Source: Pseudomonas sp. B6002 (GTDB lineage Bacteria; Pseudomonadota; Gammaproteobacteria; Pseudomonadales; Pseudomonadaceae). From it: a stretch of 52,991 nucleotides of DNA. Below are positions 43,113-51,673 of the stretch, piece by piece. A program made the translations under genes and the position numbers. The notes below the pieces were generated by a model that had not been told where the DNA came from, did not search any database, and was given only the letters and a program-made list of their open reading frames with translations. Position 1 is the first letter of the stretch, and each line of letters begins with the position of its first letter. The stretch lies in contig NZ_JACAOY010000008.1 in assembly GCF_013385985.1 (NCBI RefSeq), positions 1-52,991 of the forward strand. The letters are read 5' to 3'.

Positions 43113-43140
43113 AGCCCGTAGCTGTAGCGCCGGGCTTTTT
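43113..43140 (+). terminator. Terminator-like hairpin in the divergent prc promoter region
   Basis: AGCCCG and CGGGCT form a stem with a 12-base loop, followed by five T residues. It points the same way as prc but lies 52 bp upstream of it, so it could only end a short leader RNA. Confidence 0.4.
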
Positions 43141-43191
43141 GCATTATGCGACCGGACCATATGGAACCGGCTCCCTCAAAGACGGCCTAAT

Positions 43192-45306
43192 ATGCGTTAT
43201 CAATTGCCCCCGCGTCGAATCAGCATGAAGCATTTGTTCCCAAGCACCGCCCTCGCTCTTTTCATTGGTCTCGGCTTTGCGTCGATGTCGACCAATACGT
43301 TCGCAGCCAACAGCTGGGACAACCTTCAGCCGGATCGCGATGAGGTGATTGCCAGCCTTAACGTCGTCGAGTTGCTCAAGCGCCATCACTACAGCAAGCC
43401 GCCTTTGGACGACGCTCGCTCGGTGATCATCTACGACAGCTACCTCAAGCTGCTGGACCCGTCGCGCAGCTACTTCCTGGCCAGCGATATCGCTGAGTTC
43501 GACAAGTGGAAGACGCAGTTCGACGACTTCCTCAAGAGCGGCGACCTGCAGCCCGGTTTCACCATCTACAAGCGTTACCTGGACCGCGTAAAAGCGCGTC
43601 TGGACTTCGCGCTGGCCGAATTGGACAAAGGCGTCGACAAGCTCGACTTCACCCAGAAGGAAACCCTTCTGGTGGACCGCAAGGACGCCCCTTGGCTGAC
43701 CAGCACCGCCGCCCTAGACGACCTGTGGCGCAAACGCGTCAAGGACGAAGTGCTGCGCCTGAAGATCGCCGGCAAAGAGCCAAAGGCCATCCAGGAACTG
43801 CTGACCAAGCGCTACAAGAACCAACTGGCGCGCCTGGACCAGACCCGAGCCGAAGACATCTTCCAGGCCTACATCAACACCTTCGCGATGTCCTACGACC
43901 CGCACACCAATTATCTGTCGCCAGATAACGCGGAAAATTTCGATATCAATATGAGTCTGTCGCTGGAAGGCATCGGTGCCGTACTGCAAAGCGACAACGA
44001 CCAGGTGAAGATTGTGCGCCTGGTGCCGGCAGGTCCGGCAGACAAGACCAAGCAAGTCGCGCCGGCTGACAAGATCATCGGCGTGGCCCAGGCCGACAAA
44101 GAGATGGTCGACGTGGTCGGCTGGCGCCTGGACGAAGTGGTCAAGCTGATCCGTGGGCCGAAAGGCAGCGTGGTGCGCCTGGAAGTGATTCCGCACACCA
44201 ATGCGCCGAACGACCAGACCAGCAAGATCGTGTCCATCACCCGTGAAGCGGTGAAGCTCGAAGACCAGGCCGTGCAGAAGAAAGTCCTCAACCTCAAGCA
44301 GGATGGCAAGGACTACAAGCTGGGCGTGATTGAAATCCCGGCCTTCTACCTGGACTTCAAGGCCTTCCGCGCTGGCGACCCGGACTACAAGTCCACCACC
44401 CGCGACGTGAAAAAAATCCTGACTGAGCTGCAGAAGGAAAAAGTCGACGGCGTGGTCATCGACCTGCGCAACAACGGCGGCGGTTCCCTGCAGGAAGCCA
44501 CCGAGCTGACCAGCCTGTTTATCGACAAGGGCCCGACCGTGTTGGTACGCAACGCTGACGGCCGTGTCGACGTGCTCGAAGACGAAAACCCGGGCGCCTT
44601 CTACAAAGGGCCGATGGCGTTGCTGGTCAACCGCCTCTCGGCATCGGCTTCGGAGATTTTCGCCGGCGCCATGCAGGACTATCACCGTGCGCTGATCATC
44701 GGTGGCCAGACCTTCGGCAAAGGCACCGTGCAGACCATCCAGCCGCTGAACCATGGCGAGCTTAAGTTGACGTTGGCCAAGTTCTATCGGGTTTCCGGGC
44801 AGAGCACCCAGCATCAGGGCGTACTGCCGGATATCGACTTCCCGTCGATCATCGACACCAAGGAAATCGGCGAGAGCGCCCTGCCCGAAGCCATGCCGTG
44901 GGACACTATCCGTCCTGCGATCAAGCCGGCGTCGGACCCGTTCAAACCGTTCCTGACGCAGTTGAAGGCTGACCACGATGCGCGTTCCGCCAAGGATGCC
45001 GAGTTCGTGTTTATCCGCGACAAACTGGCCCTGGCCAAGAAGCTGATGGAAGAAAAAACCGTCAGCCTCAACGAAGCGGACCGTCGTGCGCAGCACACCT
45101 CCATCGAGAATCAGCAGCTTGTGCTGGAAAACACCCGCCGCAAGGCCAAGGGTGAAGACCCGCTCAAAGAGCTGAAGAAAGAAGATGAAGATGCACTGCC
45201 GGCCGAGCCGGAAAAAACCAAGCCGGAAGATGACGCCTACCTGGCGGAAACCGGTCGCATCCTGCTGGACTACCTCAAGATCTCCAAGCAGGTTGCCAAG
45301 CAGTAA
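43192..45306 (+). CDS. prc: Tail-specific protease Prc (carboxy-terminal processing peptidase)
   Basis: The 704-residue periplasmic protease has a Sec signal (KHLFPSTALALFIGLGFA). The start may instead be the ATG at 43225; neither has a strong ribosome site. A long N-terminal helical domain is followed by a PDZ domain (SLSLEGIGAVLQSDNDQVKIVRLVPAG, about 255-345, landmarks) and an S41 protease domain with Ser/Lys dyad S485 (RLSASASEIFAG) and K510 (TFGKGTVQ), 25 apart as in E. coli Tsp. It degrades proteins by their C-termini and, in pseudomonads, also helps trigger the anti-sigma cascade for alginate. An intrinsic terminator follows. Confidence 0.92.
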   Translation: MRYQLPPRRISMKHLFPSTALALFIGLGFASMSTNTFAANSWDNLQPDRDEVIASLNVVELLKRHHYSKPPLDDARSVIIYDSYLKLLDPSRSYFLASDIAEFDKWKTQFDDFLKSGDLQPGFTIYKRYLDRVKARLDFALAELDKGVDKLDFTQKETLLVDRKDAPWLTSTAALDDLWRKRVKDEVLRLKIAGKEPKAIQELLTKRYKNQLARLDQTRAEDIFQAYINTFAMSYDPHTNYLSPDNAENFDINMSLSLEGIGAVLQSDNDQVKIVRLVPAGPADKTKQVAPADKIIGVAQADKEMVDVVGWRLDEVVKLIRGPKGSVVRLEVIPHTNAPNDQTSKIVSITREAVKLEDQAVQKKVLNLKQDGKDYKLGVIEIPAFYLDFKAFRAGDPDYKSTTRDVKKILTELQKEKVDGVVIDLRNNGGGSLQEATELTSLFIDKGPTVLVRNADGRVDVLEDENPGAFYKGPMALLVNRLSASASEIFAGAMQDYHRALIIGGQTFGKGTVQTIQPLNHGELKLTLAKFYRVSGQSTQHQGVLPDIDFPSIIDTKEIGESALPEAMPWDTIRPAIKPASDPFKPFLTQLKADHDARSAKDAEFVFIRDKLALAKKLMEEKTVSLNEADRRAQHTSIENQQLVLENTRRKAKGEDPLKELKKEDEDALPAEPEKTKPEDDAYLAETGRILLDYLKISKQVAKQ

Positions 45307-45374
45307 ATGATGGCAATTTAATGTGAACACTCCCCGGAGTGTCATCATATAGACATCATTCTGTCGTGAAATGA

Positions 45375-45410
45375 AGGACCGCAGGCGTTAAGCCTGCGGT
45401 CCTTTTTTTT
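45375..45410 (+). terminator. Strong intrinsic terminator after prc
   Basis: GGACCGCAGGC and GCCTGCGGTCC form an 11-bp stem with a short loop, followed by eight T residues. It isolates prc from the next gene, whose start is 15 bp downstream. A smaller stem (ACACTCC/GGAGTGT) lies at 45327-45342. Confidence 0.9.
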
Positions 45411-45424
45411 CGATCGAGATCGCC

Positions 45425-47194
45425 ATGACCATGACCGAACAGCTGAATGCCCTGAGCTCAATCCTGGCTCAAGGCAGTTTGCACAGCCTGTTCCAACCGA
45501 TCATCTGCCTGTCCGAGAGGCGCATCCTCGGCTACGAGGCCTTGAGCCGTGGCCCGTCCAACAGCCCGCTGCACTCCCCCGTCGCGCTGTTCTCGGTGGC
45601 CAGCCACGCCGGGCGCCTCAGTGAGCTGGAGATCGCCTGCCGCGAGAGTGCCTGCCGACGCTTCAGCGAGCAGAAATTGCCGGGCAAGCTGTTCCTGAAC
45701 ATCTCGCCGGAATCCCTGATGGAAACGGCCCATCAACCGGGCCGCACATTGCAATTGCTGCGTGACTTCGGCATTCCACCCAGCCAAGTCGTGATTGAGC
45801 TTACCGAGCAGACGCCGACCGACGATTTCGACCTGCTGCAGACCGCCTTGCACCACTACCGTGACATGGGCTTTGCGATTGCTCTGGATGACTTGGGCGC
45901 CGGCTATTCCAGCTTGCGGTTATGGTCGGAGCTGCGCCCGGATTATGTGAAGATCGACCGGCACTTTATCGACGGCATCCATCAGGATGCGCTCAAGCGT
46001 GAGTTTGTCGGTTCTATCCTGCAGATCGCCAAGGCGTCTCGCGCCCAGGTGATTGCCGAGGGCATCGAGCTACCGGAAGAGTTGGCGGTGCTCACGGAGA
46101 TGGGCGTCGACCTCGTTCAAGGCTACTTGCTTTGCCGCCCCCAGGAGCACCCGCCGCAGGAGGTGCGGACCATGCTGCCCAAACAGGATAACGCCAACAT
46201 CGCCCTCAACGAAGAAGGCAGCGACCTCAGCGCCCTGCTCAACGAGCAACCTGCGGTCGACCAGGACACTGCCACCGCGCAGGTGCTGGAATCGTTCCGC
46301 CGCCAGGCCAACCTCAACTCGCTGGCGGTGCTGGACGGGCGCGGCCACCCGGTGGGTATCGTGCACCGGCATTCGTTGTCTGACGCCCTGCTCAAGCCCT
46401 TTGCCACCGACCTGTTCGCACGCAAGCCGATCAGCCGTCTGATGAGCAATGACTTTCTTGCCGTGGAGCTGAGCCAGTCGCTGCAGCAAGTCAGTCGCCT
46501 GCTCACCAGCCGTGCGCGACAGCGCATCGAAGAAGATTTCATCATCACCTTGAACGGGGATTATCTGGGCCTGGGCCGGGTGATTGACGTGCTCAAGCTG
46601 ATCACCGAACTGAAGATCCAGCAAGCGCGCTACGCCAACCCGCTGACCTTGTTGCCCGGCAACGTGCCGATCCAGCAATGCCTCACACGCTTGCTGCAGC
46701 AACAGCGCGAGTCGGTGATCTGCTACGTGGATATAGACAGCTTCAAGCCGTTCAACGACATCTACGGTTATGGGCGTGGGGATGAAGTGTTGTTGTGCCT
46801 GGCGCAATGCCTGAATGATCGGGTAGACCCCAGCCGCGACTTTGTCGGGCATATCGGCGGCGATGATTTTCTGCTGGTGCTGGGTCCGCAGGACTGGCGC
46901 AAGCGGCTCAACCAGCTGCTGGATGATTTCCACACCCAGTGTCGGCGGTTCTACCGTGCCGAACACCTGGATGCCGGTTGCTTCGTGGCATTGAACCGCC
47001 AGGGCGTGCGGCAGGAGTTTGCCCTGTTGTCGCTATCGATTGGCGTGGTGCATCTCTATCCACAGGCCTGTGGACAACTCGATGCCAGCCAACTGGCAGA
47101 ATTGGCCTCCCAGGCCAAGCACCATGCCAAGGACGTGGCCGGCTACAGCATCCATGTGATCGACAGCATGGACATGCTGCCCCAACCGCTTTAG
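45425..47194 (+). CDS. EAL-CBS-GGDEF cyclic-di-GMP signalling protein
   Basis: The 589-residue cytoplasmic protein starts with an EAL phosphodiesterase domain (about 15-250) with intact catalytic motifs: EALSR (E38), IELTEQ, and ALDDLGAGYSSL (DDFG equivalent). A CBS pair (about 275-395) follows. Last is a GGDEF-like domain whose signature is GGDDF at 478-482, with the inhibitory RxxD absent. Cyclase activity is doubtful; the domain may bind GTP and regulate the EAL domain. The gene next to prc in P. aeruginosa has the same layout. Its TAG stop overlaps the convergent small gene at 47191. Confidence 0.9.
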   Translation: MTMTEQLNALSSILAQGSLHSLFQPIICLSERRILGYEALSRGPSNSPLHSPVALFSVASHAGRLSELEIACRESACRRFSEQKLPGKLFLNISPESLMETAHQPGRTLQLLRDFGIPPSQVVIELTEQTPTDDFDLLQTALHHYRDMGFAIALDDLGAGYSSLRLWSELRPDYVKIDRHFIDGIHQDALKREFVGSILQIAKASRAQVIAEGIELPEELAVLTEMGVDLVQGYLLCRPQEHPPQEVRTMLPKQDNANIALNEEGSDLSALLNEQPAVDQDTATAQVLESFRRQANLNSLAVLDGRGHPVGIVHRHSLSDALLKPFATDLFARKPISRLMSNDFLAVELSQSLQQVSRLLTSRARQRIEEDFIITLNGDYLGLGRVIDVLKLITELKIQQARYANPLTLLPGNVPIQQCLTRLLQQQRESVICYVDIDSFKPFNDIYGYGRGDEVLLCLAQCLNDRVDPSRDFVGHIGGDDFLLVLGPQDWRKRLNQLLDDFHTQCRRFYRAEHLDAGCFVALNRQGVRQEFALLSLSIGVVHLYPQACGQLDASQLAELASQAKHHAKDVAGYSIHVIDSMDMLPQPL

Positions 47195-47562
47195 GCCTCG
47201 GCCGATTCCGGATACTCGTACTCGAACACCCGCACCACCTCCGAGGCGTGCCAGGACGCAGCGGCCACGCCATCGGATGGCCCGCTGAAGCGCCCCAGGC
47301 GCTCCACACACTCAAAGAAGCCGGTACGCGGCAGGCGGCTAGCGCCCTGGCTGATCACCAGCGAGCTGCGCAGCGGCTGCTCGGCCTTGGCATCCAGCGC
47401 CGCCAGATGTTCCAGGGCCGCCGCCAGGGTTTGCATGGCCGGCGTGGGAAATTGCAGGCGCTCCAGCAGCGCGCGGTAGGTCAGCAGATGGCGCTGGCGG
47501 CGCGCCTGGTCCAGTTCGTTGAGTAACCCATCCCAGTGTTGACGGCTGATACGTAGGCTCAA
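47191..47562 (-). CDS. Conserved small protein of unknown function paired with an XRE regulator
   Basis: This 123-residue protein is soluble and helical in its first half (SRQHWDGLLNELDQARRQRHLLTYRALLERL), with a beta-like second half (SRLPRTGFFECVERLGRF). It starts inside the stop of the XRE gene (ATGA overlap), so the two are made together. I do not recognise a domain. The arrangement is like an antitoxin-toxin pair, but no toxin fold is evident, and a housekeeping partner role is equally possible. Confidence 0.7.
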   Translation of the reverse strand: MSLRISRQHWDGLLNELDQARRQRHLLTYRALLERLQFPTPAMQTLAAALEHLAALDAKAEQPLRSSLVISQGASRLPRTGFFECVERLGRFSGPSDGVAAASWHASEVVRVFEYEYPESAEA

Positions 47563-47897
47563 GATTCATCCCTCCAACCTGCAACGCCCAATTCCCAGGC
47601 CAGGCTGCGGCGAATAGCGGCATCCGGCTGGCGCTCACCACTTTCAATCAATCCTAGATAAGAGGGGCTGATGCCCACGGTACGGGCCAAGGCCTCGATG
47701 GCCAGCCCTTTGGCTTCACGCAGGCCGCGCAGGTCTGCGAGCGGGCGCAGGTCCCTGTCGGGAGCGGGGGTGACAGCAGGGGAAGAAGCCTGGGTGGGTG
47801 TCGGTTGACCGGCGGCTTTTAGTAGCGCCTGGTACTGATCCCATGGCAACACCGCGTATTCGGGTTCGCCATTGCGTGAAATTATCTGAATATCCAT
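47559..47897 (-). CDS. Phd-like/XRE helix-turn-helix fusion protein
   Basis: The ATG at 47895-47897 follows ACGGGGC; earlier in-frame codons add no domain. The 112-residue protein begins with a Phd/YefM-like strand-helix (IISRNGEPEYAVLPWDQYQALLKAAG). A Pro/Ala-rich linker follows, then an XRE helix-turn-helix (GLREAKGLAIEALARTVGISPSYLGLIESGERQPD). It is likely a DNA-binding regulator of its own two-gene unit. Confidence 0.78.
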   Translation of the reverse strand: MDIQIISRNGEPEYAVLPWDQYQALLKAAGQPTPTQASSPAVTPAPDRDLRPLADLRGLREAKGLAIEALARTVGISPSYLGLIESGERQPDAAIRRSLAWELGVAGWRDES

Positions 47898-47993
47898 GAC
47901 TGCCCCGTAGGATAACAACACTTACTAAGTAAGTTCTTTCCTTAGAAGTGTAATCCTAACAGCCACAAAGGTCGCAGGGGGATAGCCGCGTTG

Positions 47994-48449
47994 TCAGTTT
48001 TTTTGCGGTTTTTCCTTTGCCAGCAGTGCCGGCGTCGCGGGTAAGCGCTCAACCACCGCCAGTTTTTCCGGGCGCTGGGCATCGCGCCAGGCGCGAAAGG
48101 CGCTCAGCTCGCCGTCCAGGGTCTTCATGACCCAGGCCAGCACCGCGATGTCGTCGAGCATGCCGAACACCGGGATGAAGTCAGGGATCGCATCAATCGG
48201 GCTCAAGAAGTACATCAGCCCGGCCACCACCGAGATCAGCGCCTTGGGACTGATCGCCCGGTACTCGCCGCGCCAGTAGGCCAGGCACAGGGCCTGGAGC
48301 AGCTTGAGATCGTCCTTGAGCTTGCCCAGCCGGTTGCCCTGGCTCGAACCTTTGGCGGCGACCGCAAACAGCAGGGTTGGCAGACGCCCCCGCCCCAGCA
48401 GGCGCGCGGCCATGGGCAGGAAGCGGGTGAAATTGAAGGGTGCTTTCAT
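47994..48449 (-). CDS. YkvA-family (DUF1232) membrane protein
   Basis: The ATG at 48447-48449 has GGGAG upstream and is preferred to an earlier in-frame codon at 48473. The 151-residue protein has the DUF1232 core (YRAISPKALISVVAGLMYFLSPIDAIPDFIP then GMLDDIAVLAWVMKTL), given as landmarks, with two short membrane helices. YkvA proteins are widespread and uncharacterised. A pair of inverted DnaA boxes lies 30 bp upstream of the start. Confidence 0.82.
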   Translation of the reverse strand: MKAPFNFTRFLPMAARLLGRGRLPTLLFAVAAKGSSQGNRLGKLKDDLKLLQALCLAYWRGEYRAISPKALISVVAGLMYFLSPIDAIPDFIPVFGMLDDIAVLAWVMKTLDGELSAFRAWRDAQRPEKLAVVERLPATPALLAKEKPQKN

Positions 48450-48478
48450 CGTCACTCCCGTTCCAGGCGACATAAAAT

Positions 48479-48503
48479 GTTATCCACACAAATTGTGGAT
48501 AAC
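48479..48503. promoter_or_regulatory. Inverted pair of perfect DnaA boxes
   Basis: TTATCCACA at 48480-48488 and its complement TGTGGATAA at 48494-48502 form a 25-bp palindrome with 10-bp arms (GTTATCCACA) around CAAAT. Both match the DnaA-box consensus exactly. They lie between the ykvA-like gene and fklB, within the gene-free interval 48450-48873, which otherwise holds a REPIN-like inverted repeat and a terminator. Confidence 0.75.
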
Positions 48504-48684
48504 CTTGTGAACAGAGCCGGTTTTTTCGGCTGAAAGCCACGACCTGCAAGGCTTGCAGTCAGATCGGGCATTTTTTGCGCACATAAAAAAACCCAAGATT
48601 TCATTGACTTGGCGCTGATCTGCGACTACCCGTGCTCGAGTCTTATATCAGACTCCCACCGGCCCCGGACGTTCGTTTGGATCT

Positions 48685-48817
48685 GTAGTGAGCGGGCTTG
48701 CCCCGCGCTGGGGGGCGACACCGATCCAAATCCAGGCTCCTGAGTCTTTCTGAAATACCGCAGCGCCCGGATTGGGGCGGCTTCGCCCCCCAGCGCGGGG
48801 CAAGCCCGCTCACTACA
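48685..48817. repeat. Large inverted repeat of a third REP type
   Basis: TGTAGTGAGCGGGCTTGCCC at the left returns inverted at the right, continuing to 33-bp perfect arms (through GCGCTGGGGGGCG). The central part is about 67 bp. The arm sequence differs from the other REPINs in this window and matches the TAGTGAGCGGGCTTGCCC class common in pseudomonads. Confidence 0.88.
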
Positions 48818-48828
48818 CCGCAGAAACA

Positions 48829-48856
48829 ACAACGCCCCGTCGAAACGGGGCGTTGT
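48829..48856 (-). terminator. Terminator of the FKBP gene
   Basis: AACGCCCCGT and ACGGGGCGTT form a perfect 10-bp stem with a four-base loop, followed on the minus strand by GTTGTTT. It lies 18 bp after the stop codon. Confidence 0.8.
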
Positions 48857-48873
48857 GTGTGCTCAGGCGCTGG

Positions 48874-49614
48874 TTACTTCTTGGCAGCCGGGGCAGCAGG
48901 GGCTTCAGGAGCGTCAGCCTTGGCTGGGTCCTTGATGGCCAACAGCTTCAGGTTGAACACCAGTACCGAGTTGGCAGGGATCGCCGGGCTCGGGCTCTGG
49001 GCACCGTAGGCCAGGTCAGACGGGATGTACAGTTCGGCTTCTTCACCGACGTGCATCAGTTGCAGGCCTTCGACCCAACCCGGGATCACACCGCTGACCG
49101 GCAGGTCAATCGGGCTGCCACGGTCTTCGGAGCTGTCAAAGGTGGTGCCGTTGGTAAGCTTGCCGGTGTAGTGAACAGTCACGACGTCGGTTGGCTTAGG
49201 CTGGGCGCCATCGGATTTCTTCACGATCTTGTACTGCAGACCGGAAGCGGTGGTGACGACGCCGTCTTTCTTGGCGTTGTCTTCGAGGAATTTCTTGCCG
49301 GCGGCTGCCGACTCTTCACTCATCTTGGTCATGCGTTCTTCAGCACGCTTTTGCAGTGCGGCAAACGCTTCAACCAGTTCTTCGTCTTTCAGCTTCTGTT
49401 CTTTCTTGCCAACGGCATCTTCGATGCCTTGGGCTACCGCTTTGGAGTCCAGGTCATCCATGCCTTCTTGAGCAAGGCTTTTGCCCATGTTCAGGCCGAT
49501 GCCGTAGGAAGCTTTCTGCGCCGGGGTTTTCAGCTCTACGCTGGTCTGCGAATCACAACCCGCAAGTACCAGGCTAACCAGGGCCACCGCCGCCGCCAAC
49601 CGATGCTGTTTCAT
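48874..49614 (-). CDS. fklB: FKBP-type peptidyl-prolyl isomerase lipoprotein
   Basis: The ATG at 49612-49614 follows AAGGAAA, and the product then begins with a lipoprotein signal (lipobox LAGC, Cys 20). An N-terminal helical dimerisation domain (QKASYGIGLNMGKSLAQEG; a charged helix about 70-115) precedes the FKBP domain (VVTVHYTGKLTNGTTFDSSEDRG; VIPGWVEGLQLMHVGEE; YIPSDLAYGAQ). This is the FkpA/Mip layout, so it probably acts as a periplasmic, membrane-tethered foldase. Length is 246 residues with an Ala/Pro-rich tail. Symbol use varies; it may be named fkpA. Confidence 0.87.
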   Translation of the reverse strand: MKQHRLAAAVALVSLVLAGCDSQTSVELKTPAQKASYGIGLNMGKSLAQEGMDDLDSKAVAQGIEDAVGKKEQKLKDEELVEAFAALQKRAEERMTKMSEESAAAGKKFLEDNAKKDGVVTTASGLQYKIVKKSDGAQPKPTDVVTVHYTGKLTNGTTFDSSEDRGSPIDLPVSGVIPGWVEGLQLMHVGEEAELYIPSDLAYGAQSPSPAIPANSVLVFNLKLLAIKDPAKADAPEAPAAPAAKK

Positions 49615-49861
49615 GCTATTTCCTTGTTCATGCGCCAATAGGGCATTCGAATAAAGTCGCGAGCTTATCAGGCGGCCACGACCAATGGCTACCGGCATGT
49701 GAGCGGGAAACTTCTGATAAGTTCACGTGTTTAAAAGCATTTTCATTCATTATGGAGGCCCGCGACGGATCGCGGGACCACACGCCACCAGGCTCATGGC
49801 CACTTGCCGCACCTGTGACGTGATGGCATAACAACGCTACAACTCGACAAGGATAGTTATC

Positions 49862-51673
49862 TTGCGCATTTTTTCCCGTGTTTTACTCCTGATATTTGCC
49901 CTGCTCGGCATCGCCCTGGCCGTGGTGCTCTATTACACCGTGAACCCCAAACTCCCGGATTACACACCCGTGGAGCAGGTGCACTACCAGGATCAATGGA
50001 GTGCCGCCGACCGTCAGACCTACTACTTCACGCCCCAGGGCACCCAGGTAAAAGGCCTGCATTACGATTGGTTCACGGCCCTCGAACTGCCATTTTCGGA
50101 CGCGCGTTTTGCCACGCCGGAGTACCTTGCACGCTTCGGTTTCCTGGTGGACCCCAAACAGGTTCCCACCACGCAAAACCCCGGCAACCTGCCCGTCGGG
50201 TTCGCCCGTCATCAGAATGCCGGCAGCAACGTCGAGTACCTGGACATCACCTGCGCCGCCTGCCATACCGGTGAATTGCATTTCAAAGGCCAGGCCCTGC
50301 GCATCGACGGCGGCTCGGCCCAGCACGTGCTGCCCTCCAGCGTACCGACCCTGCGCGGCGGCAGCTTCGGCCAGGCCCTTGTCGCCAGCCTCGCTGCCAC
50401 CTACTACAACCCGTGGAAGTTCGAGCGTTTTGCGCGCACCGTGCTCGGCACACATTACGACGATGACAGCAAAAAACAGCTGCGCCAGGACTTCAAGCAG
50501 TCGCTGAACCAGTTCCTCAAGGTCGCCTGGAACGACACCCATCGCGGCCTCTACCCCACCGAAGAAGGCCCGGGCCGTACCGACGCGTTTGGCCGCATCG
50601 CCAACGCCAGCTTCGGCGACGCCATTTCCCCGGACAACTACCGTGTCGCCAACGCGCCAGTGGACTACCCGCATTTGTGGGACATCTGGACCTTCGACTG
50701 GGTGCAATGGAACGGCTCGGCCCAGCAGCCCATGGCGCGCAATATCGGCGAAGCCCTTGGCGTGGGGGCCACGCTGCAGTTCTTCGACGGCGCCGGTCAA
50801 CCGCTGCAAGGCGATGCGCGTTACCCCTCCAGCGTTAGGGTACGTGACCTCAACCTGATCGAAGAAACCCTGCAACGCCTCAAGCCACCGACCTGGCCCG
50901 AAGACTTGTTCGGTGCCATCGACAAGCCGCTGGCCGCCCAGGGCCGCGCCCTGTTCGCCGAGAACTGCGCCGGCTGCCACGTGCCCAGCGTCACCCAGGA
51001 AAATGGCCGTCCGGTGCAGCAACTGAAAATGCTGCCCGTGGACTACATCGGCACCGACCCCGGCACTGCCAGCAACATCGCCGACCAACGCTATGACCTC
51101 AGTGCGTTGCAGTGGGACCCGGCCGAATTGGCCAAGCTGAATGTCGAGCTGCACCCCACCCCGACCGAGCCGCTGGACCTGAAAAAAATGTCGGTGGCCA
51201 AGGGCCTGGCCTACGTCACCGCCTTCGTCGAAGACCACGCCTACCGCGCCGCCGGCGTAACGCCAGCCGAACGCCCACGCCTGGACGGCTACGGCCTGCC
51301 CATCGGCGTGCGTGAACTGCGCGCCTATAAGGCTCGCCCGCTGGCCGGTGTCTGGGCGACCCCGCCGTTCCTGCATAACGGCTCGGTGCCGACGATCTAC
51401 CAATTGCTCTCGCCCCAGGACGAGCGCAGCACCACCTTCTATAAAGGCACCTTCGACTACGACCCTCGCCACCTGGGCTTCCAGACCGACGCGTTCAAGA
51501 ACGCCTTCCTGTTCGACACCAAAATCACCGGCAACCACAACAGCGGCCATGAATTCCGCGCCGGCCAACGGGGCAACGGCGTCATCGGCCGTGGCCTGCA
51601 ACCGCAGGAGCGCTGGGCGCTGCTGGAATACCTCAAAGTGCTGGGCGGCCCGCTGGAGCAACAACTGCCATGA
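49862..51673 (+). CDS. Membrane-anchored di-heme cytochrome c peroxidase/RoxA-like protein
   Basis: Translation begins at a TTG at 49862 with AAGGATA upstream; there is no ATG before the N-terminal membrane anchor (VLLLIFALLGIALAVVLYY). The 603-residue periplasmic protein has two haem c motifs, C131-x-x-C-H135 (CAACH) and C369-x-x-C-H373 (CAGCH). The long di-heme body resembles the cytochrome-c-peroxidase branch that includes the rubber oxygenases RoxA/RoxB. It overlaps the catalase-like gene by ATGA. It may oxidise or oxygenate a hydrophobic substrate or reduce peroxides; which cannot be told from sequence. Confidence 0.83.
   Translation: MRIFSRVLLLIFALLGIALAVVLYYTVNPKLPDYTPVEQVHYQDQWSAADRQTYYFTPQGTQVKGLHYDWFTALELPFSDARFATPEYLARFGFLVDPKQVPTTQNPGNLPVGFARHQNAGSNVEYLDITCAACHTGELHFKGQALRIDGGSAQHVLPSSVPTLRGGSFGQALVASLAATYYNPWKFERFARTVLGTHYDDDSKKQLRQDFKQSLNQFLKVAWNDTHRGLYPTEEGPGRTDAFGRIANASFGDAISPDNYRVANAPVDYPHLWDIWTFDWVQWNGSAQQPMARNIGEALGVGATLQFFDGAGQPLQGDARYPSSVRVRDLNLIEETLQRLKPPTWPEDLFGAIDKPLAAQGRALFAENCAGCHVPSVTQENGRPVQQLKMLPVDYIGTDPGTASNIADQRYDLSALQWDPAELAKLNVELHPTPTEPLDLKKMSVAKGLAYVTAFVEDHAYRAAGVTPAERPRLDGYGLPIGVRELRAYKARPLAGVWATPPFLHNGSVPTIYQLLSPQDERSTTFYKGTFDYDPRHLGFQTDAFKNAFLFDTKITGNHNSGHEFRAGQRGNGVIGRGLQPQERWALLEYLKVLGGPLEQQLP

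Noticed and set aside
43714-45348. Minus-strand open frame opposite prc
   Set aside because: Prc is complete with a Ser/Lys dyad; the mirror frame is a GC artefact.
47191-47897. Call of a classical type II toxin-antitoxin system
   Set aside because: No toxin fold can be seen in the partner and the surrounding gene order looks core, so it is kept only as a finding to test.
49883-51664. Minus-strand open frame opposite the di-heme cytochrome
   Set aside because: The plus strand has a membrane anchor and two CxxCH sites; the mirror frame has no domain.
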